DNA of 64,000 nucleotides, from contig NZ_JACJJC010000006.1 of NCBI RefSeq assembly GCF_016899755.1, positions 1 to 64,000 on the forward strand. The letters are read 5' to 3'. The translations under genes and the position numbers were made by a program. The notes below the pieces were generated by a model, which worked only from the letters and a program-made list of their open reading frames with translations, was not told the DNA's origin and ran no database searches. Source of the stretch: Sutterella massiliensis (GTDB lineage Bacteria > Pseudomonadota > Gammaproteobacteria > Burkholderiales > Burkholderiaceae_F). This document shows positions 43,798 through 53,368 of this stretch, piece after piece; position 1 is the stretch's first letter; each line of letters starts with the position of its first letter.

Positions 43798-46395
43798 ATG
43801 CCGTTTCTGCTCCCCCAAGAAGAAGTCGCCGCCGTCAAAGCGACATTCGCCGCCGCCCGCGAGGCACTTGCCGCCGGCTGGCGAAGCGGCAAAGACGTCA
43901 ACCGCTACCTCGAGAAGCACGCCGACGCGCTCGACGAAGCCGTCCGCGCGCTCGCAGCTGCCGCGGGGCTCCCTGCCCGCGGCCTCTCGATTGCGGCCGT
44001 GGGCGGCTACGGTCGGCGCGAGCTCTTTCCCTTTTCCGACATCGACCTGCTCGTGCTGCTTGAAAAGCCGATCGAGCCCTCGGGCGAAACCGCCGAGCGA
44101 CTCTCGGGTTTTCTAAGCGCACTCTGGGAGCTCGGCCTTTCGGTCGGCGCCTCCGTACGAACGCGGGACGAATTTTTAGCGCAGGCGGCCAAAGACGTCT
44201 CAATTGCAACGACCTATCTGGAGAGCCGCCTCCTCTGGGGAAGCGAAACGCTCTTTGAAGCCGCACGCGAAGACTTCTATGCGGAACTCGACGCGCGCGC
44301 CTTCTTTCGCGACAAGATGTTCGAGCTCGCACGGCGCCACCAGCGCTATGAAGACACGCCCTATTCGCTCGAACCCAATCTCAAGGAGTCGCCCGGAGGA
44401 CTGCGCGACATTCAGGTCTTTTTCTGGTGCGCGCGTGCGGCGGGGCTCGGGGGCAACGCCGAAGAGATGCGCCGCGCCGAACTCATCACGGCGCGCGAAG
44501 CCGAGACGATCGAGTCGTGCCTCAACTTTCTGAAAACCCTACGTATTTCACTGCATCTCATCGCGGGTCGCCACGAGGACCGGCTTCTCTTTGACGTGCA
44601 GGAGCGCCTTGCCGACGACCTCGGCTACCGCGCCACCGCAGTGATGCGCAGCTCCGAAGCGCTCATGAAGCGCTACTACCTGCACGCGAAGTCCGTCTCG
44701 CAGATGTCGATCATTCAGCTGCAGGCGATCGCCGACAAGCTCCTCGGCAGCAACGAAAAAGCGACACCCGTACGGCTCGAGTCGGCCTTTGTCGCGCGCG
44801 GCGACGAAATGGACCTCGTGGACGACGACGCGTTCCTGCGCGACCCGAATGCGCTTTTGCGCAGCTTCATCGTCTTTGCCACGCACCCCGAACTCACCCG
44901 CATGTCGACGCGGCTGCTGCGCGCGCTCTGGAGCGCTTCGCTCTCGATGAGTCCCGCCTACCGCAGCGATCCGGCGAACAAAGCCACTTTCCTCGAGATT
45001 CTGAAGTTGCCGCACGGCACCTACCACGCGCTAAAGATGATGAACACGTGGTCGATTCTCGGGCGCTTTCTGATCGCCTTCCGGCACATCGTTGGACAGA
45101 TGCAGCACGACCTCTATCACATCTTCACGGTCGACCAGCACACGCTGCGCGTCGTTCGCAACATCCGACGCTTCGCGCGCAGCGAATTCGCGCACGAATA
45201 CCCCTTCTGCTCGCAGGTGATGGCCGAAATTCCCGAGAACTGGCGCGTGGTCGTCGCGGGCCTCTTTCACGATATCGGCAAGGGCCTTGGCGGCCGCCAC
45301 GAAGTGATCGGCGCGCAGAAAGCCGAAGACTTCTGCCGACGCTTCGGCTTTTCAAAGGCGGATACCGACTTCATCGTCTTTCTCGTGCGCGAGCACCTCA
45401 CGATGAGCCGCATCGCGCAAAAGGAAGACATTTCGGACCCGAACGTCGTAGCGCGCTTTGCCAAGATCGTTGGCAGCAAGGAGCGGCTCGACGCGCTCTA
45501 CCTTCTCACCGTTGCCGACATCCGCGCGACTTCGCCCAAGGTCTGGACGCAGTGGAAGGCGCAGCTTCTCGAGACGCTCTACCGGCTCGCGCTCGACGTG
45601 CTCGAGAGCGGCGGCGAGACGCAGCCGAGCGCCAAGCACGCGCTTCAAAAGCGCGTTGAAGAAGCGGTGGCACTCATGGCGGACAAGGTCGACGAAACCG
45701 ACCGCAAGCGCTTCTGGGCCAATCTCGACGTCGTCTACTTCATGCGGCACAGCGCCCGGGAGATCGCTTGGCACGCCGAGGAACTCGCCGCCAACGACGC
45801 CTCGCCCGAACCCATCGTGCGCGCGAAGCCTTCGAGCGACATGGGCGGGCTGCTGCTGCTCATCTATCTGCCGGACCGCAAGGACCTCTTCCTTCGCGCG
45901 GTAGCCTTTTTCGGGCGCAGCGGACTCTCGGTCGTCGACGCGCGCATTCACACGACGAAGTCGGGCTGGGCACTCGACACGTTCCTCGTCACCGACACAT
46001 ACGGCCGATTCGGCGAACGCGAGAAGCTCGACAAACTCGAGCGCGACCTCGCTCTAGCACTTGTCTCCGAGAAGCCCTTGCCGCCTGCGCCGAAGGCCAA
46101 GCTCTCGCGCCGCTCGCGCCACTTCCCGACGCGCCCCGTCGTTTTGATTACGCCCGACGAATCGGGTCGAGCGCATCTCCTCAATATTGTCGGCACCGAC
46201 AGACTCGGGCTGCTCTTTGCGATTTCGGCGGTGCTCGGGCGCTACGGCGTCAACCTGCAGACGGCGAAGATCGCGACGCTCGGCGAACGCGCTGAAGACG
46301 TGTTCCTCATTGACGGACCGGCGCTCCAAAACGACGAAACGCTCTTAAAGCTTGAGGCCGAGCTCCTCGAAGCGTTGGCGGCGCCCATTCGCTAA
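43798..46395 (+). CDS. glnD: PII uridylyltransferase / uridylyl-removing enzyme
   Basis: An 865-residue bifunctional sensor of glutamine that adds UMP to PII proteins or removes it, controlling nitrogen metabolism. The nucleotidyltransferase motif 'GGYGRRELFPFSDIDLL' lies near residues 69-85. The HD hydrolase domain carries 'GLFHDIGKGLGGRHE' near 488-502. Two ACT domains (about 690-760 and 790-865) bind glutamine. GAGG precedes the ATG. It is probably co-transcribed with map. Confidence 0.96.
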   Translation: MPFLLPQEEVAAVKATFAAAREALAAGWRSGKDVNRYLEKHADALDEAVRALAAAAGLPARGLSIAAVGGYGRRELFPFSDIDLLVLLEKPIEPSGETAERLSGFLSALWELGLSVGASVRTRDEFLAQAAKDVSIATTYLESRLLWGSETLFEAAREDFYAELDARAFFRDKMFELARRHQRYEDTPYSLEPNLKESPGGLRDIQVFFWCARAAGLGGNAEEMRRAELITAREAETIESCLNFLKTLRISLHLIAGRHEDRLLFDVQERLADDLGYRATAVMRSSEALMKRYYLHAKSVSQMSIIQLQAIADKLLGSNEKATPVRLESAFVARGDEMDLVDDDAFLRDPNALLRSFIVFATHPELTRMSTRLLRALWSASLSMSPAYRSDPANKATFLEILKLPHGTYHALKMMNTWSILGRFLIAFRHIVGQMQHDLYHIFTVDQHTLRVVRNIRRFARSEFAHEYPFCSQVMAEIPENWRVVVAGLFHDIGKGLGGRHEVIGAQKAEDFCRRFGFSKADTDFIVFLVREHLTMSRIAQKEDISDPNVVARFAKIVGSKERLDALYLLTVADIRATSPKVWTQWKAQLLETLYRLALDVLESGGETQPSAKHALQKRVEEAVALMADKVDETDRKRFWANLDVVYFMRHSAREIAWHAEELAANDASPEPIVRAKPSSDMGGLLLLIYLPDRKDLFLRAVAFFGRSGLSVVDARIHTTKSGWALDTFLVTDTYGRFGEREKLDKLERDLALALVSEKPLPPAPKAKLSRRSRHFPTRPVVLITPDESGRAHLLNIVGTDRLGLLFAISAVLGRYGVNLQTAKIATLGERAEDVFLIDGPALQNDETLLKLEAELLEALAAPIR

Positions 46396-46434
46396 ACGCC
46401 CGGGCCGCAGCGCGCCGAAAAACGCCTCAAGCGC

Positions 46435-47247
46435 CTACCGCCCGGAAACGCGCCTGCCCTTTTCGTACACGACGGGCTCGCCCGTCTGTACGCCGCGCTC
46501 AAAGTGCGTGATCGTGATGCGCGAGCCCTCCTCAACACGGAGCCGCCCGGTAAAGGGCGCCATATCGGGAAGCGTCACGGCTTGCCCGCCCGAAAAGATC
46601 ACTTCGCCGGGCGAAGCTGCCGGCAGCCGCAGTTCGATGGCTCCACGCATGCTCCAGAGACCGGCGACGATCGCCAAGACAACGAGCGCGCCCGCGCCCC
46701 AGACGACGGCGCCCGTGTGAATCGCCGTGAGCGCACCCCCGGCCTTCATGGCGAGAAAGAGCGCCGCGACAGCAAAGACGAAGCCGAAAACGGCGCCCGC
46801 CACGGCATCGCGAAACGCGCGGCTGCCGTGCGCCTCAACGGCGCGCGAGGGATCGGCGGCGCTGTAGCGAATCTCAAGCCGATCGCCGGGCTTCAATCGC
46901 GGTTCGGTTTCGGACTTCACCGTGAGCGCCGTCTCATACGATTGTCCGGCAGCGTCTTTGTAGCCCACCACTTCGCGGTAGCGTTTCTTGAAAACGTCCA
47001 TGTCGTTTTCGCGCGTGCGGTACTCCTCGACATCCACGCGCAGGACGGTCGCTTCGGCGAGCACGCCCGTCTTCGCAATGCGATTGGCTTCAATCGCCTT
47101 GGCGCCCGAATAGAGCGAGCCGCCGAGGCCGACCAAAACGAAGGCAACGGCGGCGAGAAAGAGCACCCAACTCATCAAGATGCGTCCCCCGGAAAGCTTC
47201 TTGCCCGAGCGCGGCTGCTCGGACAGAAAAGAAAATCGTGTCTTCAT
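46435..47247 (-). CDS. DUF3592-like membrane protein
   Basis: A 270-residue protein of unknown function. A hydrophobic segment near residues 22-45 is followed by an extracytoplasmic beta-rich domain ('EATVLRVDVEEYRTREND...YKDAAGQSYETALTV...GDRLEIRYSAADPSRA', typical of DUF3592), then two more hydrophobic segments (about 150-200) and a short beta-rich C-terminal domain. The ATG at 47247 gives the most sensible N-terminus. It is convergent with glnD and divergent from the cytochrome c peroxidase gene. Confidence 0.7.
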   Translation of the reverse strand: MKTRFSFLSEQPRSGKKLSGGRILMSWVLFLAAVAFVLVGLGGSLYSGAKAIEANRIAKTGVLAEATVLRVDVEEYRTRENDMDVFKKRYREVVGYKDAAGQSYETALTVKSETEPRLKPGDRLEIRYSAADPSRAVEAHGSRAFRDAVAGAVFGFVFAVAALFLAMKAGGALTAIHTGAVVWGAGALVVLAIVAGLWSMRGAIELRLPAASPGEVIFSGGQAVTLPDMAPFTGRLRVEEGSRITITHFERGVQTGEPVVYEKGRRVSGR

Positions 47248-47549
47248 GCCGGCAAGCTTATCGCACCGAAACACATTTTTCGCGCGGGAAAACAATCGGA
47301 CGCCAGGCCGGTTGTAGACGACGTCAACTGACGCTTGACCAAGGCGCTGCTTCTGCGTCTTCGGCTCGCCCGGAGCCGCATCACTCTTTTCCCCAAATGC
47401 CTCCCAAAAACTATCTCTTCGATAGCCCCTCGAACTATCCGACCGAGACGAAAGTTTAATTGGAGAAAACTATCAAATACCTAATAGAATTAACGAAACC
47501 TTTATGGGGGCTACGCCCTCCGACCGCAACCGCAAGGAGAAAATCCGTC
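47248..47549. other. 302-base divergent gap upstream of the peroxidase
   Basis: I see no gene. A TAGAAT hexamer (47485-47490), preceded by TTGGAG 19 bases away, may be the peroxidase promoter; the spacing is long. A small hairpin CTATC/GATAG lies near 47411-47425. Confidence 0.35.
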
Positions 47550-48572
47550 ATGACCCACCTGCGACCGCTTGCCGCGGCTATGACTGCCGTCGTCGGCCTA
47601 TTGAGCCTCGCCTCGTTCTCGGCGAGCGCCGCCGAACCCGTCGACCCGATCGAACCGGTTGAAGTGAAGAATCCCGCGCTTGTCGAACTCGGCAAGATGC
47701 TCTTCTTTGAGCCGCGTCTCTCTCGCTCGGGCTTCATTTCCTGCAACAGCTGCCACAACCTCGCTACGGGCGGCGTCGACAACCTGAAGACCTCGATTGG
47801 CGACTACTGGGCGCAGGGGCCGATCAATTCGCCGACGGTGCTCAACTCCTACGGTCAGATCGCGCAATTCTGGAACGGCCGCGCCAAGACGCTCGCCGAA
47901 CAGGCTGCCGGTCCCATCGCCAATCCGCTTGAGATGGGCTCGACCCACGAACACGCCGTCAAGGTGATCAGTTCGATTCCGGGCTACGCCGAGTACTTTA
48001 AGAAGGCCTTCGGCGACGAAAAAGTCGACATCGCCCGCATTACGGAAGCGATCGGCGAGTTCGAACGCACCCTTGTGACGCCCAATGCGCGCTTTGACAA
48101 GTGGCTCAAGGGCGACAAGAACGCCATCACCGCAGAAGAACTCAAGGGCTATGAGCTCTTCAAGTCTTCGGGCTGCATGATCTGCCACAACGGCGCGCAG
48201 CTCGGCGGCCAGTCCTTCCAGAAGATGGGCTCGATTCGCCCCTATCAGACGACCAATACGGATGAGGGCGTCAAGGCCATTTCGGGCCGCGACCAGGACC
48301 GCATGACCTTCAAGGTGCCGCTGCTACGCAATGTCGAACTTACCTATCCGTACTTCCACGACGGCGAAGCCGAAACGCTTGAAGAAGCGGTCGAAGTAAT
48401 GGGCGACATCCAGCTCGGGAAGCGCTATACGAAGGAAGAAACCGCCCGCATCGTGGCGTTCTTGAAGACGCTCACGGGCGACCAGCCCAAGATCGTCTAC
48501 CCCGTGCTGCCGCCCAACGGGCCGGACACCCCGAAGTTCGAACCGTGGGCACCAAAGCCCGAAGGCAAGTAA
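47550..48572 (+). CDS. ccpA: Diheme cytochrome c peroxidase
   Basis: A 340-residue periplasmic enzyme that reduces hydrogen peroxide with electrons from cytochromes. The signal peptide ends near 'SASA-A' at residue 28. Two CxxCH motifs bind heme: CNSCH at 65-69 (the peroxidatic heme) and CMICH near 209-213 (the electron-transfer heme). Between and after them come family segments 'SPTVLNSYGQIAQFWNGRAKTL', 'NPLEMG' and 'TFKVPLLRNVELTYPYFHDG' (motif form). AAGGAG precedes the ATG at 47550. A terminator follows at 48648-48685. Confidence 0.95.
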   Translation: MTHLRPLAAAMTAVVGLLSLASFSASAAEPVDPIEPVEVKNPALVELGKMLFFEPRLSRSGFISCNSCHNLATGGVDNLKTSIGDYWAQGPINSPTVLNSYGQIAQFWNGRAKTLAEQAAGPIANPLEMGSTHEHAVKVISSIPGYAEYFKKAFGDEKVDIARITEAIGEFERTLVTPNARFDKWLKGDKNAITAEELKGYELFKSSGCMICHNGAQLGGQSFQKMGSIRPYQTTNTDEGVKAISGRDQDRMTFKVPLLRNVELTYPYFHDGEAETLEEAVEVMGDIQLGKRYTKEETARIVAFLKTLTGDQPKIVYPVLPPNGPDTPKFEPWAPKPEGK

Positions 48573-48647
48573 TTGCCTGACGCGACCGATCGGCCGACGG
48601 CATCCGGAAGTCCTCGGCCGACTCGAGCGCGAAGAAATTGAGGCCGC

Positions 48648-48685
48648 GAGCGCATGTTCTTTCCGAGCATGCGCTCGTTCTTTTT
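48648..48685 (+). terminator. Intrinsic terminator after ccpA
   Basis: GAGCGCATG (48648-48656) and CATGCGCTC (48668-48676) are exact complements, followed by GTTCTTTTT. Confidence 0.8.
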
Positions 48686-48858
48686 ACACATCGAAAACGC
48701 GCTCGAAATTCGCGGCTTTTAGCGCACTTTCGTCAGCGATTTTCGATCAAAAGCACGGATAAACCGACGAAAATCAGCTATTAGTCGACAAATTTTCAGC
48801 AACTAAGGAGTCTCTATTACGTTCGGGCGAGTCCCTTCAAAAAAGGCGAAATTTCAAG

Positions 48859-48887
48859 TTTTCGTGCGGAAATTCGACTCGTAGAAT
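48859..48887 (+). promoter_or_regulatory. Possible promoter of the amino-acid importer
   Basis: TTTTCG (48859-48864) and TAGAAT (48882-48887) are 17 bases apart. The -10 box is good and the -35 box weak. It would give a leader of about 120 bases. Confidence 0.4.
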
Positions 48888-49015
48888 GTTCGAAACTTAG
48901 AGGGAACTCGACCTGCGAAGGCGTGTATTCACTTCGCGCCAGACGCCCGGCGATCCCGCGCCGGTTCACTCCCTTGCGGCACGAGTCCCCGACAACACAC
49001 TGAGGAGTACTTCAC

Positions 49016-49783
49016 ATGTCCTTTAAGCGCAAGCTTCTTGCTGCCGGCTTTGTTTCGGCGCTTTTTGCCTCGACCCTCGCGAGCGCCGCTCAGACCTACG
49101 TTGTCGGCACGGGCGCTACTTATCGTCCCTTCGAATACGAATCCCCCACGAAGGAGCTGATCGGCTTTGACGTTGACCTCATGAAGGAAATCGCCAAGCA
49201 CGCGGGCTTCGAAGTCGAGTTCGTCAACACCCCCTTTGACGGCATCTTCGCCGCGCTCAACAACGGCGACCGCGACATCGTGATGTCGGGCCTCACGATC
49301 ACCCCGAAGCGCGCCGAAGCCGTGGACTTCTCGAAGCCCTACTTCCTCGCCCACCAGCTGATCCTCACGAACAAGAACCTCAAGATCAATAGCCTCAAGG
49401 ACCTTGAAGGTAAGCTCATCTCCGTCGTGAACTCGTCGGCGGGCGACATCGCCGCGTCCGAACAGTTCGGCAAGACCTCGACGAACATCCGCCGCTTCGA
49501 CAACACGCCGCTCGCGCTCGAAGAGCTGAGCAACGGCGGCGTCGACGCCATGATCGGCGACGTCGGCGTGCTGCAGTGGTACGTCAAGCAGAACCCGGAC
49601 AAGGCCTTCAACCAGTGCCGCGACCCGGGCTTTGCCGAACAGTACTTCGGCATTGCCGTTGCCAAGGGCAACAAGGCGCTGCTCGAACAGATCAACAAGG
49701 GTCTCGACGAAGCGGTCAAGTCCGGCGCCTATCAGAAGGTTTACGAAAAGTGGTTCGGCGGCCAGGCCCCGAAGCTGCCCTAA
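49016..49783 (+). CDS. Polar amino-acid ABC transporter, substrate-binding protein
   Basis: A 255-residue periplasmic solute receptor (family 3). The signal peptide ends near 'LASA-A' at residue 23. The mature part follows the HisJ/GlnH pattern: 'ATYRPFEYESPTKELIGFDVDL', 'FDGIFAALNNGDRDIVMSGLTIT', 'RAEAVDFSKPYF' and 'DVGVLQWYVKQNP' (motif form). The ligand is probably a polar or basic amino acid but cannot be named. An ATG with GAGGAG upstream starts it. A hairpin with a T-tract separates it from the permease, which would give more receptor than membrane complex. Confidence 0.93.
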   Translation: MSFKRKLLAAGFVSALFASTLASAAQTYVVGTGATYRPFEYESPTKELIGFDVDLMKEIAKHAGFEVEFVNTPFDGIFAALNNGDRDIVMSGLTITPKRAEAVDFSKPYFLAHQLILTNKNLKINSLKDLEGKLISVVNSSAGDIAASEQFGKTSTNIRRFDNTPLALEELSNGGVDAMIGDVGVLQWYVKQNPDKAFNQCRDPGFAEQYFGIAVAKGNKALLEQINKGLDEAVKSGAYQKVYEKWFGGQAPKLP

Positions 49784-49811
49784 TCCGACGCGTTTGAACC
49801 GATAGAGAACG

Positions 49812-49855
49812 GCCGCCGGAGCGCAGACCCGATCTGCGGCACCCGGCGGCTTTTC
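49812..49855 (+). terminator. Attenuating hairpin between receptor and permease genes
   Basis: The outer GCCGCCGG/CCGGCGGC and inner CGCAGA/TCTGCG arms form a stable stem followed by TTTTCG. As the downstream genes have no separate promoter that I can see, it probably gives partial termination. Confidence 0.6.
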
Positions 49856-49872
49856 GTTGCCAAGGAAAAGAG

Positions 49873-50631
49873 ATGTTTGGCTTTCGCCCCGACGTAATCG
49901 TCGAATACTGGCCGCTCTTCGTGAACGGCGCCTTCATGACGGTCAAGATCACCGTCATCTGCGTGCTGCTCGGCATGATTCTGGGCACGATGCTCGGCAT
50001 GGGCCGCTTGGCGAGCGCGCGCCACGAACCCCTCAAGAGTCTGCTCCACTACGGCGTGCGCTGGCCTGTCGCGGTGTACGTGAGCTTCTTTCGCGGCACG
50101 CCGCTCTTCGTGCAGATCTTTCTGATGCACTTTGCGGTGCTTCCGCTTTTCATTCACCCAGTCGACGGCCTCCTCGTCGACGGTGCCGTCGCGCGTGAAC
50201 TGCGCGCCAACTACGGCGCCGTGCTCGCAGGCATCTGCGCGATCACGCTCAATTCGGGCGCCTACATGTGCGAAATCTTCCGCGCGGGCATCCAGTCGCT
50301 CGACAAAGGCCAGATGGAATCGGCCCGCTCGCTCGGCATGAGCTACTGGCAGGCGATGCGCCACATCATCCTGCCGCAGGCTTTCCGCCGCATGCTCCCG
50401 GCGCTCGGCAACAACGCCATCGCCATTCTGAAGGACTCCTCGCTCGTTTCCGCCATCGGTCTCGCGGAACTCGCCTACGCCGCTCGCACCGTCGCAGGCG
50501 CCTCTGCCCGCTACTGGGAGCCCTACATCACGATTTCGATCATCTACTGGGTGATGACGCTGCTCCTTGCCTGGGGCATCCGCAAGCTCGAACAGCGCCT
50601 CGGCCGTGGTGACGAAGGAGTCTCCGCATGA
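49873..50631 (+). CDS. Polar amino-acid ABC transporter, permease
   Basis: A 252-residue inner-membrane permease of the HisM/GlnP family with five or so membrane segments. The coupling EAA motif is visible as '[33 protein letters not shown]' (quoted only as the family segment near residues 155-187). The conserved '[16 protein letters not shown]' precedes it. The ATG follows AAGG. It overlaps the ATPase gene by four bases. A single permease implies a homodimer channel. Confidence 0.95.
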   Translation: MFGFRPDVIVEYWPLFVNGAFMTVKITVICVLLGMILGTMLGMGRLASARHEPLKSLLHYGVRWPVAVYVSFFRGTPLFVQIFLMHFAVLPLFIHPVDGLLVDGAVARELRANYGAVLAGICAITLNSGAYMCEIFRAGIQSLDKGQMESARSLGMSYWQAMRHIILPQAFRRMLPALGNNAIAILKDSSLVSAIGLAELAYAARTVAGASARYWEPYITISIIYWVMTLLLAWGIRKLEQRLGRGDEGVSA

Positions 50632-51383
50632 TTACCGAAAAAGATCTCCACAACGGCGCCATCGTCGACATCGTTCACCTTCGCAAGGCTTTCGGCGAGC
50701 ATGTCGTTCTGAACGACATCAACCTCGCCGTGAAGCCCGGCGAAAAAGTGGTCGTCCTCGGGCCCTCGGGTTCGGGCAAGAGCACGATGCTGCGCTGCAT
50801 CAACGCGCTCGAAGTCGCCACCTCCGGTCAGATTTACGTCAACGGCACGGAAATCACCGACCCCAAGTGCAATCTCAACAAGGTGCGCGAGCACCTCGGC
50901 ATGGTCTTTCAGCGCTTCAATCTCTGGCCGCACAAGACGGTCATCGAGAACCTGATGCTCGCGCAGCAGATCGTTCTCAATCGAAATGCCGGCGAAGCGA
51001 AGAAGCGCGGCCTAGAGCTCCTCAAGCGCGTGGGGCTTGCCGAAAAGGCCGACGCCTACCCGGCAAGCCTTTCGGGCGGGCAGCAGCAGCGCGTTGCGAT
51101 CGCCCGCGCGCTCGCGATGGAGCCCAAGGTCATGCTCTTTGACGAACCGACTTCGGCGCTTGACCCTGAGCTCGTCGGCGAAGTGCTCGCCGTGATGACG
51201 CAGCTCGCCGAAAGCGGCATGACGATGATCGTGGTCACCCATGAAATCGGGTTCGCGAAGGAAGTGGCCGACCGCGTGGTCTTTATGGACGGCGGCGTCA
51301 TTGTTGAAGAGGGGCATCCCAAGGACATCCTCGTCAATCCGAAGGAAGAGCGTACGAAGACGTTCCTGAAGCGCGTCCTCTAA
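50628..51383 (+). CDS. Polar amino-acid ABC transporter, ATP-binding protein
   Basis: A 251-residue ABC ATPase. It has Walker A 'GPSGSGKST', the Q-loop in '[10 protein letters not shown]', the ABC signature 'LSGGQQQR', Walker B '[14 protein letters not shown]' and the H-loop '[16 protein letters not shown]', all as in GlnQ/HisP. The ATG overlaps the permease stop by four bases, so translation is coupled. A strong terminator follows at 51404-51446. Confidence 0.97.
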   Translation: MITEKDLHNGAIVDIVHLRKAFGEHVVLNDINLAVKPGEKVVVLGPSGSGKSTMLRCINALEVATSGQIYVNGTEITDPKCNLNKVREHLGMVFQRFNLWPHKTVIENLMLAQQIVLNRNAGEAKKRGLELLKRVGLAEKADAYPASLSGGQQQRVAIARALAMEPKVMLFDEPTSALDPELVGEVLAVMTQLAESGMTMIVVTHEIGFAKEVADRVVFMDGGVIVEEGHPKDILVNPKEERTKTFLKRVL

Positions 51384-51403
51384 CTTCTCGCCGATTCGCG
51401 ATG

Positions 51404-51446
51404 AGCGGCGTTCGAGCAGCGGCTCGGGCGCCGCTTTGTTTTTTGC
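51404..51446 (+). terminator. Intrinsic terminator after the ABC importer operon
   Basis: AGCGGCG (51404-51410) pairs with CGCCGCT (51429-51435), extended by an inner CGAGC/GCTCG, and TTGTTTTTT follows. A second, smaller hairpin (TGCACGG/CCGTGCA, 51475-51505) followed by TTTT lies just beyond. Confidence 0.8.
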
Positions 51447-51628
51447 GCGCACCGCTTCACGGCAAGCTTGGCGCTGCACGGAAAAAAAGCACGAACGACC
51501 GTGCATTTTCCCGCTTCTGTTATCGTTGATTGAGGCGGCAAGCCCGCCATCGCGCTGCCAGTCCGCCGGCTGCTTCTGCGCGCCTTTATTCCGTTTTCTT
51601 CTTCGTTTTCTTTTCGCTTTTTCGCGCC

Positions 51629-53368
51629 ATGCCGCACGAACGCATCTACGTCGACGAACCGCTCCCGCTCTTTGACGCCCGCCCGTCGCTGCGTCGCGAC
51701 GACCTGCGGCCGTCAAAGACAGCAGCGGACGTACGCGAATCGAGCGAATCGAGCGAATCGAGCGAATCAAGCGTACCGGGCGAACGGACCGTACGCCGCG
51801 CTCGCTTTGGCGACCGAGCGACGCCGCTCCCCGAGCGCTACGTCGAAATGCGGCGGCTTGCCTTCTCGCGCGAACTCTCGGGGCGCTCGCGCGCCGAGGT
51901 GTTTTGCCGACAGGCCGAATTCATGGCGGACTTCGAAGAGCATGACGACATCCGCGCGGATTTCTTCTGCTACTACCCGACCTTTGCCGAGATGAGCGCG
52001 CGGGAGCTGCGTGCCTACTACGCGTGGCGGACGGCTTGGCGTGAAGGGAGGCGGCGCGAAACGTCGCTCTCCTTTGCCTACGTCTACATCTACGAACTCA
52101 TCAATGCGATCGGATTCGATTCGCCGGAAGCAGCCTTTTATGCGCTTGTCGATTTCACGCAAAGCTATGAGCGCTTCGCCCGCTCGATCGACACCTATGC
52201 GCACACTTGGCTCAACGACTTTGTGATCTACCACGGGCTCGATCCGAAACTCCTTCGTTCGCACACGCAAAACGAGACGACCGAGGCCGCAAAAACACTG
52301 CTCGAATTCGAGCGCCATGAACCCGCGACCGTTTTTGCCGCGTTTCGACGTCTTTCGGCCTGGCCTTTCGAAGGCCCCTTTTTTGAAGCGAATGCCAAAA
52401 AGATCGAAGCGCTCGTGCTCGCCGCGCTGAAGAAACTCGCCGCCCTCACTGCCAAAGACGGACGCAATGCGCTCGAAGCGGCCATCGGACCACGTCTTCG
52501 GCTAAGCTATCGCCCCTTTGCAGCCGCCGTTTTCTGGGACCGCCGCATCCGAGAAGACCGTGTCTACGAGGCCGATCCCATCGTGCGCTACCGGTGCGCG
52601 AACGGCGTCTGGATGCGCGAAGAGCTCGCGCCGGGGCGCGGGCGCAACGACATGCTGGGCGTCTTGGGCAAACTCGTCGAAGCGCGGCTTCGCCGAACGC
52701 TGCGCTACCGGCACCGACTGAGCGAACCGAACGCAGGCGAAATGCTGCTCGGCATCGTCAACGACGTCTTTCTCGAAGAGGCCGCCCGCGAGCGTGCACT
52801 CGCCAATCCGGTTCGCACGCTCGACTTCTCAAGGCTCGGCACCATCCGCACGGCCGCGCTCGCCACGCAGGAAAAGCTCATTGTTGAAGCGCCGCCCGCC
52901 GAAGAACCGCTGCCGTTGTCCGCTCCCGCCGAAGCCCTCGTGCCACTCGAATCGACGCCGGCGAGCGCCGCTCGTGAAAGCGAAGCAGCGAGCGCAGCGA
53001 TTCCCCGGACGTCACGGGCGCCGAGCGTTGAGCCGCCCGGGTCGTTGACGAGCACTCAAGGACGGGGCTTCGAAGAGAAGCAGGCGCTCACTACCGCACC
53101 GACTCCCGAATTGCACGGAGCTCAAGAAAACAAGACGGCGCTCACGGCCCAAGAAGCGGCACTTCTGCGCACGCTCTTGGCCGGGAGCGACCCGACGGCC
53201 GCCATTGCCGATATCGGTCGATCGGTGCCGCGCATCATTGACGACATCAACGAAAAACTCTTCGACTTTGTGGGCGACGCTGTCCTCGAGAACGCGAACG
53301 GCGCCCTCTCGCTCATCTCGGATTATGCTCAAGAGATCGAAGACTATTTGAACGGTTCCAACGCATGA
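51629..53368 (+). CDS. sngA: Shango anti-phage system, TerB-domain protein SngA
   Basis: A 579-residue protein. After a 60-residue disordered start, residues about 65-270 fit the TerB_N domain ('YYPTFAEMSARELRAYYAWR' and 'FAYVYIYELINAIGF'), the middle is helical, and the last 70 residues ('LTAQEAALLRTLLAGSDP...') fit the TerB_C region. This domain set was first noted near tellurite-resistance genes, but here it precedes an ATPase and a helicase, the Shango layout. A 9-bp tandem repeat near residues 37-48 encodes Glu-Ser-Ser four times. The ATG at 51629 lacks a clear ribosome site. Its stop overlaps the start of the ATPase gene by four bases. Its biochemical role is not settled. Confidence 0.85.
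   Translation: MPHERIYVDEPLPLFDARPSLRRDDLRPSKTAADVRESSESSESSESSVPGERTVRRARFGDRATPLPERYVEMRRLAFSRELSGRSRAEVFCRQAEFMADFEEHDDIRADFFCYYPTFAEMSARELRAYYAWRTAWREGRRRETSLSFAYVYIYELINAIGFDSPEAAFYALVDFTQSYERFARSIDTYAHTWLNDFVIYHGLDPKLLRSHTQNETTEAAKTLLEFERHEPATVFAAFRRLSAWPFEGPFFEANAKKIEALVLAALKKLAALTAKDGRNALEAAIGPRLRLSYRPFAAAVFWDRRIREDRVYEADPIVRYRCANGVWMREELAPGRGRNDMLGVLGKLVEARLRRTLRYRHRLSEPNAGEMLLGIVNDVFLEEAARERALANPVRTLDFSRLGTIRTAALATQEKLIVEAPPAEEPLPLSAPAEALVPLESTPASAARESEAASAAIPRTSRAPSVEPPGSLTSTQGRGFEEKQALTTAPTPELHGAQENKTALTAQEAALLRTLLAGSDPTAAIADIGRSVPRIIDDINEKLFDFVGDAVLENANGALSLISDYAQEIEDYLNGSNA
51735..51770 (+). repeat. 9-bp tandem repeat, four copies, inside sngA
   Basis: GCGAATCGA occurs three times in a row and then once with a single change. 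Each unit encodes Glu-Ser-Ser, so gain or loss of units keeps the frame and changes only the length of a disordered linker. Confidence 0.9.

Larger units (their letters stand above)
48573..49015. other. 443-base gap between peroxidase and ABC importer
   Basis: This stretch holds the peroxidase terminator (48648-48685) and then about 330 bases, AT-richer than average, with a possible promoter at 48859-48887. The long leader before the importer genes could hold a regulator site, but I recognise no riboswitch. No gene is evident. Confidence 0.5.

Noticed and set aside
51629..53368. TerB domain as evidence of tellurite resistance
   Set aside because: No terZ, terC or terD genes are present, and the ATPase and helicase neighbours fit a defence system instead.
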